Notes: generated by a model from the sequence alone, not told the origin. 64,000 nucleotides of DNA from DATAOG01 sp963782885 (GCA_963782885.1 CAWALL010000006.1:207692-271691), one strand, 5' to 3'. Shown: positions 42,667-52,139, numbered from the stretch's first letter. Made by a program: numbers and translations.

Positions 42667-43524
42667 ATGGCATCGCTCCGCCGATGGCTGCCATGGGTCG
42701 CGCCATGGGTCGCGCCATGGGTCGCCTTGAGCGCTCTTCTGTTCGGCCCGGCCGGCGCCGCGCGTGCCGGCGAGACCCTCGAGCGGGTGCTGTCCCGGGG
42801 CGTCATGGTGATGGCGACCGATCCCGACTTTCCGCCCCAGTCGTTCCGCGACACCGCCGGCGAGTTCCGCGGCTTCGACGTCGACGTCGGCCGCGAGCTC
42901 GCCGAACGCCTGGGCGTCGACATCGAGTTCGCGACCCCGGGCTGGGACGCGATCACCGCCGGCGCGTGGAACGGGCGCTGGGACGTCTCGATCGGCTCGA
43001 TGGTGCCGACCCCGGCGCGCGCCCGGGTGCTCGACTTCCCGGCGATCTACTACCACATGCCGGCCGCGCTCGCGGTCCACCGGGACAACGCCACGATCGC
43101 CACGCCGGCCGCCGCCAGCGGCAAGCGGATCGGAGTCGGCGACGGCACCGTCTACGAGAGCTATCTGAAGCAGGACCTCACCTTCGCCGGCGAGACCGGC
43201 GGCCCGACCGCGTTCGTGATCGACGGCGCCGACATCCGGACCTACGACAGCGACGCCCGCGCGCTCGCCGATCTCGCGGACGGCGACGGCGTGCGCCTGG
43301 ACGCCGTGCTGACCGCGCTGCCGACGGTTCTCAAGGCGATCGAGGACGGCGCGCCGCTGAAAGTGGTCGGCGCGCCGCTGTTCCGCGAGCCGCGCGCGGT
43401 CGCGACCGATCAGGGCGACCAGGACTGGAACGCCCAGCTCGCGACCTTGATCGCGACCATGCACGAGGACGGCACGCTCAAACGATTGTCGGAGAAATGG
43501 TACGGCATCGACCTCAGCCGATGA
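42667..43524 (+). CDS. ABC transporter substrate-binding protein, family 3 (amino-acid type)
   Basis: 285 residues with a signal peptide whose core contains WVAPWVAPWVAL, encoded by an almost perfect 12-base tandem repeat. TLERVLSRGVMVMATDPDFPPQSF and EFRGFDVDVGRELAERLGV are the family 3 opening, and ARVLDFPAIYYHMPAALAVH and LATLIATMHEDGTLKRLSEKWYG the usual later segments. AGGAGG precedes ATG 42667. No permease or ATPase is adjacent, so it is an orphan binding protein or serves a sensor. Confidence 0.88.
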   Translation: MASLRRWLPWVAPWVAPWVALSALLFGPAGAARAGETLERVLSRGVMVMATDPDFPPQSFRDTAGEFRGFDVDVGRELAERLGVDIEFATPGWDAITAGAWNGRWDVSIGSMVPTPARARVLDFPAIYYHMPAALAVHRDNATIATPAAASGKRIGVGDGTVYESYLKQDLTFAGETGGPTAFVIDGADIRTYDSDARALADLADGDGVRLDAVLTALPTVLKAIEDGAPLKVVGAPLFREPRAVATDQGDQDWNAQLATLIATMHEDGTLKRLSEKWYGIDLSR

Positions 43525-43832
43525 TCGAGAATCGACAGGCGACCGCTGGTCGGCGATCGTCAGGCCCACGCGGCCGCCGGCTCGAGCAGGCGCTGGCGCT
43601 CCGCTGGCTCTCGTCCCACGCTCTCCGCCGCACCCCGTTTGCGCGCGCGGGCCGAGAAGGCGCTGGTCTCCACGCTTGTCTGATGTCAGAGCAAAACGGT
43701 CACAATGCCCTCTGCGCCTCGTGGACCCGAAGCGGTCATGGACGTGAGGAAGTCACGAGCGGATTGATAGTCTCCGGACTGCCATTCTGGTAGCGTCGGC
43801 GATGTGAGTTCGATTGCCTTGCGAGGGGCAGG
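43525..43832. other. Intergenic region, nothing recognised
   Basis: 308 bases between the binding protein and the large cyclase gene. Frames are broken or lack start signals. I see no strong hairpin or consensus promoter; the cyclase promoter presumably lies here. Confidence 0.5.
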
Positions 43833-46800
43833 ATGGATATCGGCGCGTGGCTGCGGGATTTGGGGCTGGGGCGCTACGCCAACTCGTTCGAGGCCAACGC
43901 GATCGATTCTGAGGTGCTGTCGGAGCTCACCGAGGCCGACCTGGAGAAGCTCGGAGTCCTACTCGGCCACCGCAAGAAGCTGCTGAAGGCGATCGCCGCG
44001 CTGGCGGGGCAGCTGCAGGCCGCGTCGACGGTGACGGCAGACGCCCACGTCCCGCGCAGCGTGACGCGACCGGAGGCGGAGAGGCGGCAGCTCACCGTGC
44101 TGTTCTGCGACCTCGTGGGCTCGACGGCACTGGCGGCACGGCTCGATCCCGAGGACATGAGCTCGGTGATGCGTGCGTATCAGGAACGCTGCGCCGAAGT
44201 GGTGAGATGCTGGGGCGGGTATGTGGCCAAGTACATGGGCGACGGCGTGCTCGCCTATTTCGGCTGGCCGCAAGCGCACGAAGATGAGGCCGAGCGGGCG
44301 GTCCGGGCAGGGCTTGCGCTCATCGATGCGCTGGCGGGACTGGACAGGCCAGCGGGCGAACCGCTCGCGGCCAGGGTTGGCATCGCCACGGGCCTGGTCA
44401 TGGTCGGCGAGCTGATCGGCGAAGGCGCGGCGCGCGAGGAAGCCGTGGTCGGGGAGACGCCCAACCTCGCGGCGGGGCTCCAGGCGCTCGCGGCGCCCGG
44501 CAGCGTGGTTATCAGCCAGGCGACGCGCCGGCTGGTCGGCGGCCTGTTCGAGCTTGCGGACCTCGGGCCGGTGCGCGTCAAGGGCTTTGCTGCACCGCTG
44601 ATCGCGTGGCGGGTCGCGGGCGAGAGCCGGACCGAAGGGCGCTTCGAGGCGCGGCAGACTGCGGGCCTGACGCCGCTGGTCGGCCGTGACGAGGAGATCG
44701 CGCTGCTGCTGCGGCGATGGCAGCAGGCCAAAGACGGCGAAGGGCATGTCGTCCTCGTGTCCGGCGAGCCTGGGATTGGCAAGTCGCGTCTGGTGCGTGA
44801 GCTGCGCGCCCGGCTCAACGACGAGCCCCATATCCCGCTTTTCTACCAGTGCTCGCCCTATCACACCACCAGCCCGCTGCATCCGTTGATCGAGCAGCTG
44901 GAGCGCGTCGCCGGCTTCGCGCGCGACGATCCGCCGGCGACGAGGATCGATAAGCTGGAGGCGCTGCTGGCACGCGGCACGGACCGTGTCGACCAGGCGG
45001 TGCCGCTGATCGCGGCGCTGCTCGGCCTGCAGTCGGCAGGCCGCTACCCGGCGCTCGACCGGACACCGCAGCGCCAGAAGCAGCTGACCCTCGCCGCGCT
45101 GGTCGAGCAGCTCGAAGGGCTCGCGGCGGCTCAGCCGCTGCTGCTGGCCTACGAGGACATGCACTGGAGCGACCCAACCACGCAGGAGCTGCTCGGCCTG
45201 ACCCTCGAGCGTCTCCAGCGCCTGCCGGTGCTGCTGCTTATCACCTACCGGCCGGAGTTCAGCCCACCGTGGCCTGCGCAGCCGCATGTCAGCGCGCTGG
45301 CGCTCTCCCGGCTCGGCCGTCGCGAGGGCGCCGCCCTAGTCGAACGGGTGGTCCGGGACAAGCCGCTGCCGGACGAGGTGGCGGCGCAGATCGTGGCCAA
45401 GACCGACGGCGTGCCGCTGTTCGTCGAGGAGCTGACCAAGACGGTGCTCGAATCGGGCCTGCTCAGAGACGCGGGCGACCATTACGAGCTGGCCGGGCCG
45501 CTGCCGCCGTTCGCGCTGCCTTCGACCCTGCATGACTCGCTGCTCGCCCGCCTCGATCGCCTCGCCCCGGTCAAGGAGATCGCGCAGATCGGCGCCGCGC
45601 TCGGGCGCGAGTTCTCTCACGAGCTGCTCGCCGCGGTCGCCGACCGGCCCGAGGCGGAGCTGCGGGCCGCGCTCGACCAGCTGGTCGCATCCGAGCTGGT
45701 CTACCGTCGGGGCGCGCCGCCCGACGTGACCTACACGTTCAAGCACGCGCTGGTCCAGGACGCCGCCTACGGTGCGCTGCTCAAATCCCGTCGCCAGCAC
45801 CTGCATGCTCGCATCGCGCTGGTTATGGAGGAAAAGTTTCCGGAGATCGTCGAAACCCAGCCCGAACTTCTTGCGCAGCACTACACCGGCGCGGGCATTA
45901 CGGAACAAGCGATTGTCTACTGGGAGAAGGCTGGTGAACGCGCCATTCAACGCTCGGCCAACGCGGAGGCGATCGAGCGCATCTCGAAGGCGCTTAAGCT
46001 GCTCGAAACGGTGCCGGAGACCCCCCAACGCATCCGGCAAGAGCTGGCCTTGCAGACACGCCTTGGCCCCGCCGTGCACGCCGTCAAGGGCTTTGCGTCG
46101 CCGGACGCGGAAACCGTCTACAACCGGGCGCGCGAGCTGTGCGCGCGGGTCGCGGACTGCCCACAGCTGTTGTTCTCGACGCTACGTGGTCTCTTTATCT
46201 TCCACATGCTCAGAGCGAGGCACGATGCGGCGTACGAGATCGCAGAGCGCATGCTCGCCCTGGCCCAGCAGGAACAGAGCCCCGCGTTCCATTTGGAGGC
46301 CTGCAAGGCGCTTGGGCACATAGAATTCTATTTTGGCGAGTTCGTCGCGGCGCAAGCACAGCTTGAGGAGGCGGTTTGCCTTTACAATCCCGAGCAGCAT
46401 CGGACCCATATTATCCTCTATGGCGTCGACCCCGCGGTCGGCGCAGGAGTCTATGCGGCCTGGACATTGTGGTGCCTTGGCTATGTGGATCAGTCGTTGG
46501 CGAAAAGTCGCGAAGCGCTGGCCCTGGCCCGGCAGATGGCACACCACTACACCCTGGCCGTCGCCCTCTGCCATTGTGCACTGCTTCACCAGCTCCGCCG
46601 GGATGTCCAATTGACCGAAGAGCTGAGCGATTCACTCATGGCGCTGTCTACTGAGCAAGGCTTTGCTTACTGGCCGGCGGTGGCGGCGGCGATGAAGGGC
46701 TGGGTGCTGGCGGAGCGGGGCCAGGGAGAAGCCGGCATAGCAGAGTTGCGCGCGGCGATGGCCACCATCCGGGCCATCGGAGCCGCCGCGGAGCTGCCAT

Positions 46801-47201
46801 GGTATCTAGCACTGCTGGCAGGAGCACACGCGACCGTCGGACAGACGGCAGGGGGCCTCGACGCGATAGCGGAGGCATTGGCGCTGGTGGCGAGCACGAA
46901 CGAGCGCTTCTACGAAGCGGAGATTTACCGCGTCAAAGGCGAGCTACTACTTAAGCACGGTGGACCGGATAGCGTCGCCCGAGCCAAGACCTCCTTCCGC
47001 CAAGCTCTCGACATCGCCCGGGTGCAAAGCGCGAAATCGTGGGAGCTGCGCGCGGCGACCAGCCTCGCCAGGCTGTGGGCTGAGCGGGGCCGGCGTGCCC
47101 AGGCCCGCGACCTGCTCGCGCCGATCTATGGCTGGTTCACCGAAGGGTTGGATACTCCGGACCTGAACGACGCCAAGGCTCTGCTTGACGAACTCCGCTG
47201 A
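43833..47201 (+). CDS. Multidomain class III cyclase: SAM, cyclase, AAA ATPase, helical repeats
   Basis: 1122 residues. Domains in order: a SAM domain (~1-62: IGAWLRDLGLGRYANSFEAN, LGVLLGHRKKLL), a class III nucleotidyl cyclase homology domain (~85-260: TVLFCDLVGSTALAARL, YVAKYMGDGVLAYFG), a P-loop ATPase (Walker A GEPGIGKS ~312, Walker B LLLAYEDMHWSD ~435, then an HTH-like region), and C-terminal TPR-like helices (~700-1110: DAAYEIAERMLALAQQ, SLAKSREALALARQMA). The FCDLVGST metal aspartate and the later GDG aspartate are both present, so catalysis is plausible. Such proteins are common, poorly understood signal integrators. It has no evident partner gene. Confidence 0.9.
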   Translation: MDIGAWLRDLGLGRYANSFEANAIDSEVLSELTEADLEKLGVLLGHRKKLLKAIAALAGQLQAASTVTADAHVPRSVTRPEAERRQLTVLFCDLVGSTALAARLDPEDMSSVMRAYQERCAEVVRCWGGYVAKYMGDGVLAYFGWPQAHEDEAERAVRAGLALIDALAGLDRPAGEPLAARVGIATGLVMVGELIGEGAAREEAVVGETPNLAAGLQALAAPGSVVISQATRRLVGGLFELADLGPVRVKGFAAPLIAWRVAGESRTEGRFEARQTAGLTPLVGRDEEIALLLRRWQQAKDGEGHVVLVSGEPGIGKSRLVRELRARLNDEPHIPLFYQCSPYHTTSPLHPLIEQLERVAGFARDDPPATRIDKLEALLARGTDRVDQAVPLIAALLGLQSAGRYPALDRTPQRQKQLTLAALVEQLEGLAAAQPLLLAYEDMHWSDPTTQELLGLTLERLQRLPVLLLITYRPEFSPPWPAQPHVSALALSRLGRREGAALVERVVRDKPLPDEVAAQIVAKTDGVPLFVEELTKTVLESGLLRDAGDHYELAGPLPPFALPSTLHDSLLARLDRLAPVKEIAQIGAALGREFSHELLAAVADRPEAELRAALDQLVASELVYRRGAPPDVTYTFKHALVQDAAYGALLKSRRQHLHARIALVMEEKFPEIVETQPELLAQHYTGAGITEQAIVYWEKAGERAIQRSANAEAIERISKALKLLETVPETPQRIRQELALQTRLGPAVHAVKGFASPDAETVYNRARELCARVADCPQLLFSTLRGLFIFHMLRARHDAAYEIAERMLALAQQEQSPAFHLEACKALGHIEFYFGEFVAAQAQLEEAVCLYNPEQHRTHIILYGVDPAVGAGVYAAWTLWCLGYVDQSLAKSREALALARQMAHHYTLAVALCHCALLHQLRRDVQLTEELSDSLMALSTEQGFAYWPAVAAAMKGWVLAERGQGEAGIAELRAAMATIRAIGAAAELPWYLALLAGAHATVGQTAGGLDAIAEALALVASTNERFYEAEIYRVKGELLLKHGGPDSVARAKTSFRQALDIARVQSAKSWELRAATSLARLWAERGRRAQARDLLAPIYGWFTEGLDTPDLNDAKALLDELR

Positions 47202-47570
47202 CCAGGTCCGGATCTGGCTAATCGCGGACCTCTCAGCATCGCGCGCCGACCGTCCGCAAAGCGACCGATAGCGGAATCCAACTCTAAGGCGGGGTTACCA
47301 TTGGAGCCTGGTATCCCGCTGGCCGGGGTTGCCGGTCACGCTGGTCGAGCGCCACGGGGGATCGGGCTGGTGACCTCGTTCGCTCAGTCCCGTAGCCGAG
47401 GTCAGGTTCTCGACCCCGACCTCGGCGTCTGACGCGAGGGCGAGCCAAGCGCAAAGATGCCCTCGGTGGACATCGGGGCGCGCGATCGCCACTGGCCCGC
47501 CGGCTTGCATCGGCGCTCGGTCTGCCCGAGTCTGGGCCGCAGCGGGGCGCGGTTCGGACCGTTGGCTGTC
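47202..47570. other. Intergenic region, no clear gene
   Basis: 369 bases after the cyclase. A 7-base inverted repeat (AGGTCCG/CGGACCT, about 47206-47235) just past the stop may be a weak terminator. The rest translates into Arg/Pro-rich, domain-free frames on both strands; I see no gene. Confidence 0.45.
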
Positions 47571-47711
47571 ATGTCGCAGGTCGTCGCGCTGCACGGCCGC
47601 GCCGCGTACCGGGGCGAGCGGCGGCTGGGCGGCGCCTGTCTCAACCGCGAGGACTTCGAGAGCCGGCTGCGCCTGCTGCGCGCCTCGCGCCCCGACCTGG
47701 ATGAGCCATGA
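47571..47711 (+). pseudogene. Possible 3' remnant or small gene coupled to nnrU
   Basis: The frame ends in a TGA that overlaps the nnrU start as ATGA. From ATG 47571 it gives 46 residues (MSQVVALHGRAAYRGERRLG...), with codon use as GC3-rich as real genes here. It has no good ribosome-binding site and no recognisable family. The tight overlap suggests it is the tail of a former gene coupled to nnrU, with the upstream part lost. A genuine microprotein is the alternative. Confidence 0.35.
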
Positions 47712-48394
47712 CCCAGCTGATCGCCGCCGCCCTGTTCCTGCTGGTGAGCCATTTCGGCATCTCCTCGACCCCGCTTCGGCCCTGGCTGGTGGCGCGGCTC
47801 GGCGAGCGGCCCTACCTCGGCCTGTATTCGCTGATCGCGCTCGGCGCGATCGTCTGGGTGATCCGCGCCTGGGCGCGCGCGCCCGACGTCTGGCTCTGGC
47901 CGGTGACCGCGGCAACCGCGCTGGTGCCGCTGCTCGTCATGCCGTTCGCCTTCGTGCTCGCGGTCGCCGGCCTCAGCACCCCCAACCCGACCGCCGTCGG
48001 CGCGCCGGCGGCAACCCTCCACGGCGATGCGGTCCGCGGCATCTTCCGCGTCACCCGCCACCCGTTCCAATGGTCGGTCGTGCTCTGGGCGGCCACCCAC
48101 CTGATCGCCAACGGCGACCTCGCCGGGCTGATCATGTTCGGCGCCTTCGGCGCGCTCGCCGGGATCGGGACGGTCCTGATCGACCGCAAATACGCCCTGC
48201 GGCGCGGCGCCGACTGGCAGGCCTTCGCCGGCGCGACCTCGAACCTGCCGTTCGCGGCGATCGCGGCCGGCCGCCAGCGCTTCGTGTTCGCCGAGATCGG
48301 CTGGTGGCGCCTCGCACTCGGGATCGTCCTTTACCTGGCGCTGCTGGCACTCCACCCCTGGCTGTTCGGCGCGCCACCGCTCGCCGCGCTCTGA
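47708..48394 (+). CDS. NnrU-family membrane protein
   Basis: 228 residues with six or seven predicted helices. LFLLVSHFGISSTPLRPWL at the start, LAVAGLSTPNPTAVG and the histidine-bearing GIFRVTRHPFQWSVVLWAA are the NnrU/isoprenylcysteine-methyltransferase-like signature. NnrU is linked to denitrification regulons and to haem/isoprenoid chemistry by relatives such as MddA; no nitrogen-oxide genes are nearby, so the role is open. Confidence 0.85.
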   Translation: MTQLIAAALFLLVSHFGISSTPLRPWLVARLGERPYLGLYSLIALGAIVWVIRAWARAPDVWLWPVTAATALVPLLVMPFAFVLAVAGLSTPNPTAVGAPAATLHGDAVRGIFRVTRHPFQWSVVLWAATHLIANGDLAGLIMFGAFGALAGIGTVLIDRKYALRRGADWQAFAGATSNLPFAAIAAGRQRFVFAEIGWWRLALGIVLYLALLALHPWLFGAPPLAAL

Positions 48395-48448
48395 GCCCCC
48401 TTCCCGGACGCCTCTTCCGACCGATCTTTTCAGGTCAGGAGGTGCGCG

Positions 48449-49072
48449 ATGGCCGACCCGGAGCTGTTTCCCGATCCCCCGAGCTACGAGCAGCTGGCCG
48501 AGGCGGCGGCGCAGTGCCAAGCCTGCCCGCTCTATCGGAACGCGACCCAGACCGTGTTCGGCGAGGGCCCGGTCGGCGCGCGCCTCGTGCTGGTCGGCGA
48601 GCAGCCGGGCGATCAGGAGGACCTCAAGGGCCGCCCCTTCGTCGGGCCCGCGGGCCAGCTGCTCGACTGGGCGCTGGAGAAGGCCGGGATCGACCGCTCC
48701 CAGACCTACGTCACCAACGCGGTCAAGCACTTCAAGTGGGTCCCGCGCGGCAAGCGCCGGATCCACAGCAAGCCGTCCGCGCTCGAGATCAAGGCCTGCC
48801 GCCCCTGGCTCGACGAGGAGCTCCGCCTGGTCCAGCCCGAGGTCCTGCTCTGCCTCGGCGCGACCGCCGCCCAGGCGCTGCTCGGCGCCGCCTTCCGGGT
48901 GACCCGCGAGCGCGGCAAATTCGTCCCTTCCAACCTCGCTCCCCACGTGATGGCGACCGTGCACCCCTCCTCGCTGCTCCGGATCGAGGACGACGACGAG
49001 CGCAAGGCCGCGATCCGCGAGTTCGTGCGCGAGCTCCGCCAGGTCGCAGCCGTGCTCCAGGACCAAACCTGA
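48449..49072 (+). CDS. UdgX-type uracil-DNA glycosylase
   Basis: 207 residues. The family 4 iron-sulfur cysteine pair CQACPLY lies at residues 23-29, motif A GEQPGDQED at 50-58, and motif B HPSSLLR near 173. Between them the insertion GKRRIHSKPSALE (101-113) is the R-loop that defines UdgX, whose histidine (here about H106) forms a covalent bond with the deoxyribose after uracil excision. CAGGAGG precedes ATG 48449. The neighbours (NnrU, SDR) give no repair context. The product should trap itself on uracil-containing DNA, as the mycobacterial enzyme does. Confidence 0.92.
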   Translation: MADPELFPDPPSYEQLAEAAAQCQACPLYRNATQTVFGEGPVGARLVLVGEQPGDQEDLKGRPFVGPAGQLLDWALEKAGIDRSQTYVTNAVKHFKWVPRGKRRIHSKPSALEIKACRPWLDEELRLVQPEVLLCLGATAAQALLGAAFRVTRERGKFVPSNLAPHVMATVHPSSLLRIEDDDERKAAIREFVRELRQVAAVLQDQT

Positions 49073-49211
49073 CTTTGCGCCCGCTCCGCGACGATATGCT
49101 GCGCGGCCCTGGCCGCCGGCTGCGCGCCCGCCTCGAGCGCTCGCAGCAGCTTTGACAAGCGCGCCCGCCCGACCTCTTCTGGAGCCGGTCTTCACGGCCA
49201 GGAGGTCGCCC

Positions 49212-49958
49212 ATGCCCGGGGTTCTGCTGATCACCGGCGCCGGCCGCGGGATCGGCGCCGCGACCGCGCTCGCCGCCGCCCGCGCGGGCTATGCCGTCGG
49301 CGTCAACTACCAGCGCGACGCCGCCGCCGCCGAAGCGGTCGCCTTGCGCATCCGCGCCGCCGGCGGCCAGGCGCACGCCGTCCAGGCCGACGTCGCCGAC
49401 CCGGACGCCGTCGCCCGCCTGTTCGAGGAGGTCGAGCACGCCCTCGGCCCGCTTACGGCTCTGGTCAACAACGCCGGCACCACCGGCAGGATCACCCGCT
49501 TCGAGGACCTCGACCTCGCGACGCTGCGGCGCACCATCGACGTCAACCTGATCGGCAGCCTGCTCTGCGCCCAGGCCGCGGTCCGCCGCTTCTCGACCGC
49601 CCGCGGCGGCCAGGGCGGCGCCATCGTCAATGTGTCCTCGGTCGCCGCTCGGACGGGGAGCCCCGGCGAATACGTCCACTACGCCGCGACCAAGGCCGCA
49701 ATCGAAGCCTTCACCCGCGGCCTCGCCCGCGAGGTGGCAGCCGAGGGCATCCGCGTCAACGCGGTCGCCCCCGGCACCGTCCAGACCGAGATCCACGCCA
49801 CCGGCGGCGATCCCGACCGCCCCGCCCGGATCGCGCCCCGCATCCCGCTCGGCCGGGTCGGCGCGCCCGAGGAGATCGCCGCCGCGATCCTCTGGCTTTT
49901 GTCCGACGCCGCCGCCTACGTCACCGGCAGCATTCTCACGATCGCCGGCGGCCTTTGA
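49212..49958 (+). CDS. Short-chain dehydrogenase/reductase (FabG-like)
   Basis: 248 residues. The cofactor motif GAGRGIGAAT lies at 9-18, NNAG near 85, a catalytic serine in VNVSSVAA and YAATK near 155-159; it ends with YVTGSILTIAGG, as classical SDRs do. GGAGG eight bases before ATG 49212 fixes the start. The Arg-poor pocket after beta-2 (NYQRD) is ambiguous for NAD or NADP. Glucose/3-oxoacyl reductase-like; substrate unknown. Confidence 0.9.
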   Translation: MPGVLLITGAGRGIGAATALAAARAGYAVGVNYQRDAAAAEAVALRIRAAGGQAHAVQADVADPDAVARLFEEVEHALGPLTALVNNAGTTGRITRFEDLDLATLRRTIDVNLIGSLLCAQAAVRRFSTARGGQGGAIVNVSSVAARTGSPGEYVHYAATKAAIEAFTRGLAREVAAEGIRVNAVAPGTVQTEIHATGGDPDRPARIAPRIPLGRVGAPEEIAAAILWLLSDAAAYVTGSILTIAGGL

Positions 49959-49987
49959 TTTCCCGAACTTCAACCCGGCAACCGACC

Positions 49988-51142
49988 ATGACCGACCCGG
50001 AACGACACCCCGCGACGCTTGCCGCTCAAGGCCTGAGCCACCCCGACCCCGCGACCGGCGCCCTGATCCCGCCGCTCTACGCGACCAGCACCTACCAGCG
50101 CGACCCCGACAACCAGTACCGCCGCGGCTGGAGCTACGGCCGCGCCGACAACCCGACCATCGAGCATCCGCAAAACCTCTTGAACGCGCTCGAAGGCGGC
50201 CAGGGCTGCCTGCTGTTCGCTTCAGGAATGGCAGCGGCGACCACCGTCTTCCTGGCCCTCAAACCCGGCGACCACGTGATCGCGCCCAAGATCATGTACT
50301 GGGGGCTGCGCCACTGGCTGCTCTCCTTCGCGGTCCCCTGGGGCCTCGCGGTCGACCTCGTCGACACCTCCGACCTCGCCGCCCTCCAAGCCGCGATCCG
50401 CCCCGGCACGACCCGGCTGATCTGGCTCGAGACCCCCGCCAACCCGACCTGGGCGATCGCCGACATCGCGGCCGTAGCCGACCTCGCGCATCAGGCCGGC
50501 GCCCAACTCGCGGTCGACAGCACCGCCGCGACCCCGGTCCTCACCCGCCCGCTCACGCTCGGCGCCGACCTCGTCATGCACTCGGCGACCAAATACCTGA
50601 ACGGCCACACCGACCTCGTCGCCGGCGCGCTGGTCACCGCGCGGCCCGACGACCTCTGGACCCGGATTTCCGAACTTCGCCACGACGCCGGCGCGATCCT
50701 CGGCCCTTTCGAGGCCTGGCTCCTGCTCCGCGGCATGCGCACGCTTTTTCTCCGGGTCGAGCGCGCCTCGGTGACCGCCCTCTACCTTGCCGAAAACCTG
50801 GAAAAAAACCCGAACGTCGCCGCCGTTTTCTACCCGGGCCTGCCCTCCCACCCTGGGCACAGGGTCGCCGCTCGCCAGATGCAGGGCGGCTTCGGCGGCA
50901 TGCTCTCGATCCGCGTCAAAGGCGGCGAGACCGCCGCCATCGCCACCGCCGCGCGCGTCAAAATCTGGCAACGCGCGACCTCGCTCGGCGGCATCGAAAG
51001 CCTGATCGAACACCGCGCCTCGATCGAAGGCCCGGATTCCCCGGTTCCCCCCGACCTGCTGCGCCTTTCCGTCGGCATCGAGCACCCCGCCGACCTCCTC
51101 GCCGACCTCGAGCAGGCGCTGACATCGATGGCTGAGCGATAG
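49988..51142 (+). CDS. PLP-dependent cystathionine gamma/beta-lyase-type enzyme
   Basis: 384 residues. YATSTYQRDPDNQYRRGWSYGRADNPT is the family opening (~30-55), LFASGMAAATTVF and LETPANPTWAIADI follow, and HSATKYLNGHTD near 199-210 holds the PLP lysine. Ending with GIEHPADLLADLEQAL, it is full length. In sequence it is nearest the cystathionine beta-lyase/methionine-gamma-lyase group; the exact reaction is not decidable. The last ~135 bases are duplicated 1.1 kb downstream, after the dioxygenase gene. Confidence 0.88.
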   Translation: MTDPERHPATLAAQGLSHPDPATGALIPPLYATSTYQRDPDNQYRRGWSYGRADNPTIEHPQNLLNALEGGQGCLLFASGMAAATTVFLALKPGDHVIAPKIMYWGLRHWLLSFAVPWGLAVDLVDTSDLAALQAAIRPGTTRLIWLETPANPTWAIADIAAVADLAHQAGAQLAVDSTAATPVLTRPLTLGADLVMHSATKYLNGHTDLVAGALVTARPDDLWTRISELRHDAGAILGPFEAWLLLRGMRTLFLRVERASVTALYLAENLEKNPNVAAVFYPGLPSHPGHRVAARQMQGGFGGMLSIRVKGGETAAIATAARVKIWQRATSLGGIESLIEHRASIEGPDSPVPPDLLRLSVGIEHPADLLADLEQALTSMAER

Positions 51143-51275
51143 GCCGAGAGGAAGGCCTCTCGGGCTCGGTGCTTTGCTTGTCGGTCTCGCCGGTGCGGCC
51201 CCGCTCACTCTCTGTTGACAGTCGCCGCCGCAACGGGCTAGGGCGACCGGCGAGTTCGGGAGCGGTCGAGCAACG

Positions 51276-52139
51276 ATGAAAGAGCATCCGCTGACTGGCA
51301 CCATTGGCGCCGAGATCACCGGGATCCACCTGCGCCAGCCCATTTCCGACGACCTGGCAGGGTGGCTCAGGCATGCGCTCGCCCGCCATCAGGTGCTGTT
51401 CTTCCGCGACCAGCACCTCTCGCTCGATCAGCTCAAGGCCCTCACGCGCGCCTTCGGGCCGCTGCTGCGGCTGCCCTACGTGCAACCGCTGGAGGGCGAA
51501 CCCGAGGTCATTCGGGTTCTCAAGGAGTCGGATGAGCAGGGCGGCGTGTTTGGCGGCGACTGGCACACGGATTTCAGCTTCCTGGAGCGCCCGCCGGCAG
51601 GCTCGGTCCTCTCGGCGGAGATCGTTCCGCCCTATGGCGGCGACACCGTTTGGGTGAGCCAGACGGCGGCCTGGGAGACGCTACCCGAGCCGCTTCAGCG
51701 GCTGCTCACAGGCCGCGACGCCATCCACGTCGGCAAGCCCTATGGGGTCAAATGGGCGCCGCCCGTGCAGGAGCGCGCCGGCGCATCGATCAAGATGAGC
51801 CGGGGTGATCCCGAGGCCGATACCGAGCGCGCTCATCCTGCCGTGATCCGACATCCCCTCACCGGCCGGGCCGCCTCGTTCCTGAACCCGCTCTACGTCA
51901 CGCGCCTGGACGGTCTGAGCGAAGCGGAGAGCCGCCCGCTCCTCGACCAGATCCAGCGCCATGCCACACGGCCCGAATTCTGCTGCCGCTTCCGCTGGAG
52001 CCCAGGCGCGCTTGCGATCTGGGACAACCTCTTCACGCAGCACTATGCGGTCAACGACTACCAGGGCCACCGCCGGCTCATGCACCGCACCACCTTCGCC
52101 GGCCCCGCCCCACGCGAGCTGGCGGCATCGAAAGCCTGA
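51276..52139 (+). CDS. TauD/TfdA-family Fe(II)/2-oxoglutarate dioxygenase
   Basis: 287 residues. The iron ligands are visible in GGDWHTDFSF (about 90-99) and LFTQHYAVNDYQGHRRLMHR near 250-275, whose arginine binds 2-oxoglutarate. PLTGTIGAEITGIHL is the usual N-terminal strand. Its last codons (GGC-related sequence through TGA 52139) lie inside the duplicated lyase fragment but in a different frame. Substrate unknown; TauD relatives act on sulfonates and other small acids, which fits a sulfur-linked neighbour only loosely. Confidence 0.88.
   Translation: MKEHPLTGTIGAEITGIHLRQPISDDLAGWLRHALARHQVLFFRDQHLSLDQLKALTRAFGPLLRLPYVQPLEGEPEVIRVLKESDEQGGVFGGDWHTDFSFLERPPAGSVLSAEIVPPYGGDTVWVSQTAAWETLPEPLQRLLTGRDAIHVGKPYGVKWAPPVQERAGASIKMSRGDPEADTERAHPAVIRHPLTGRAASFLNPLYVTRLDGLSEAESRPLLDQIQRHATRPEFCCRFRWSPGALAIWDNLFTQHYAVNDYQGHRRLMHRTTFAGPAPRELAASKA

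Noticed and set aside
47457..47711. The intergenic stretch before nnrU as a copy of a dispersed rhizobial-type repeat
   Set aside because: The translated resemblance is faint and cannot be tested without comparing other copies.
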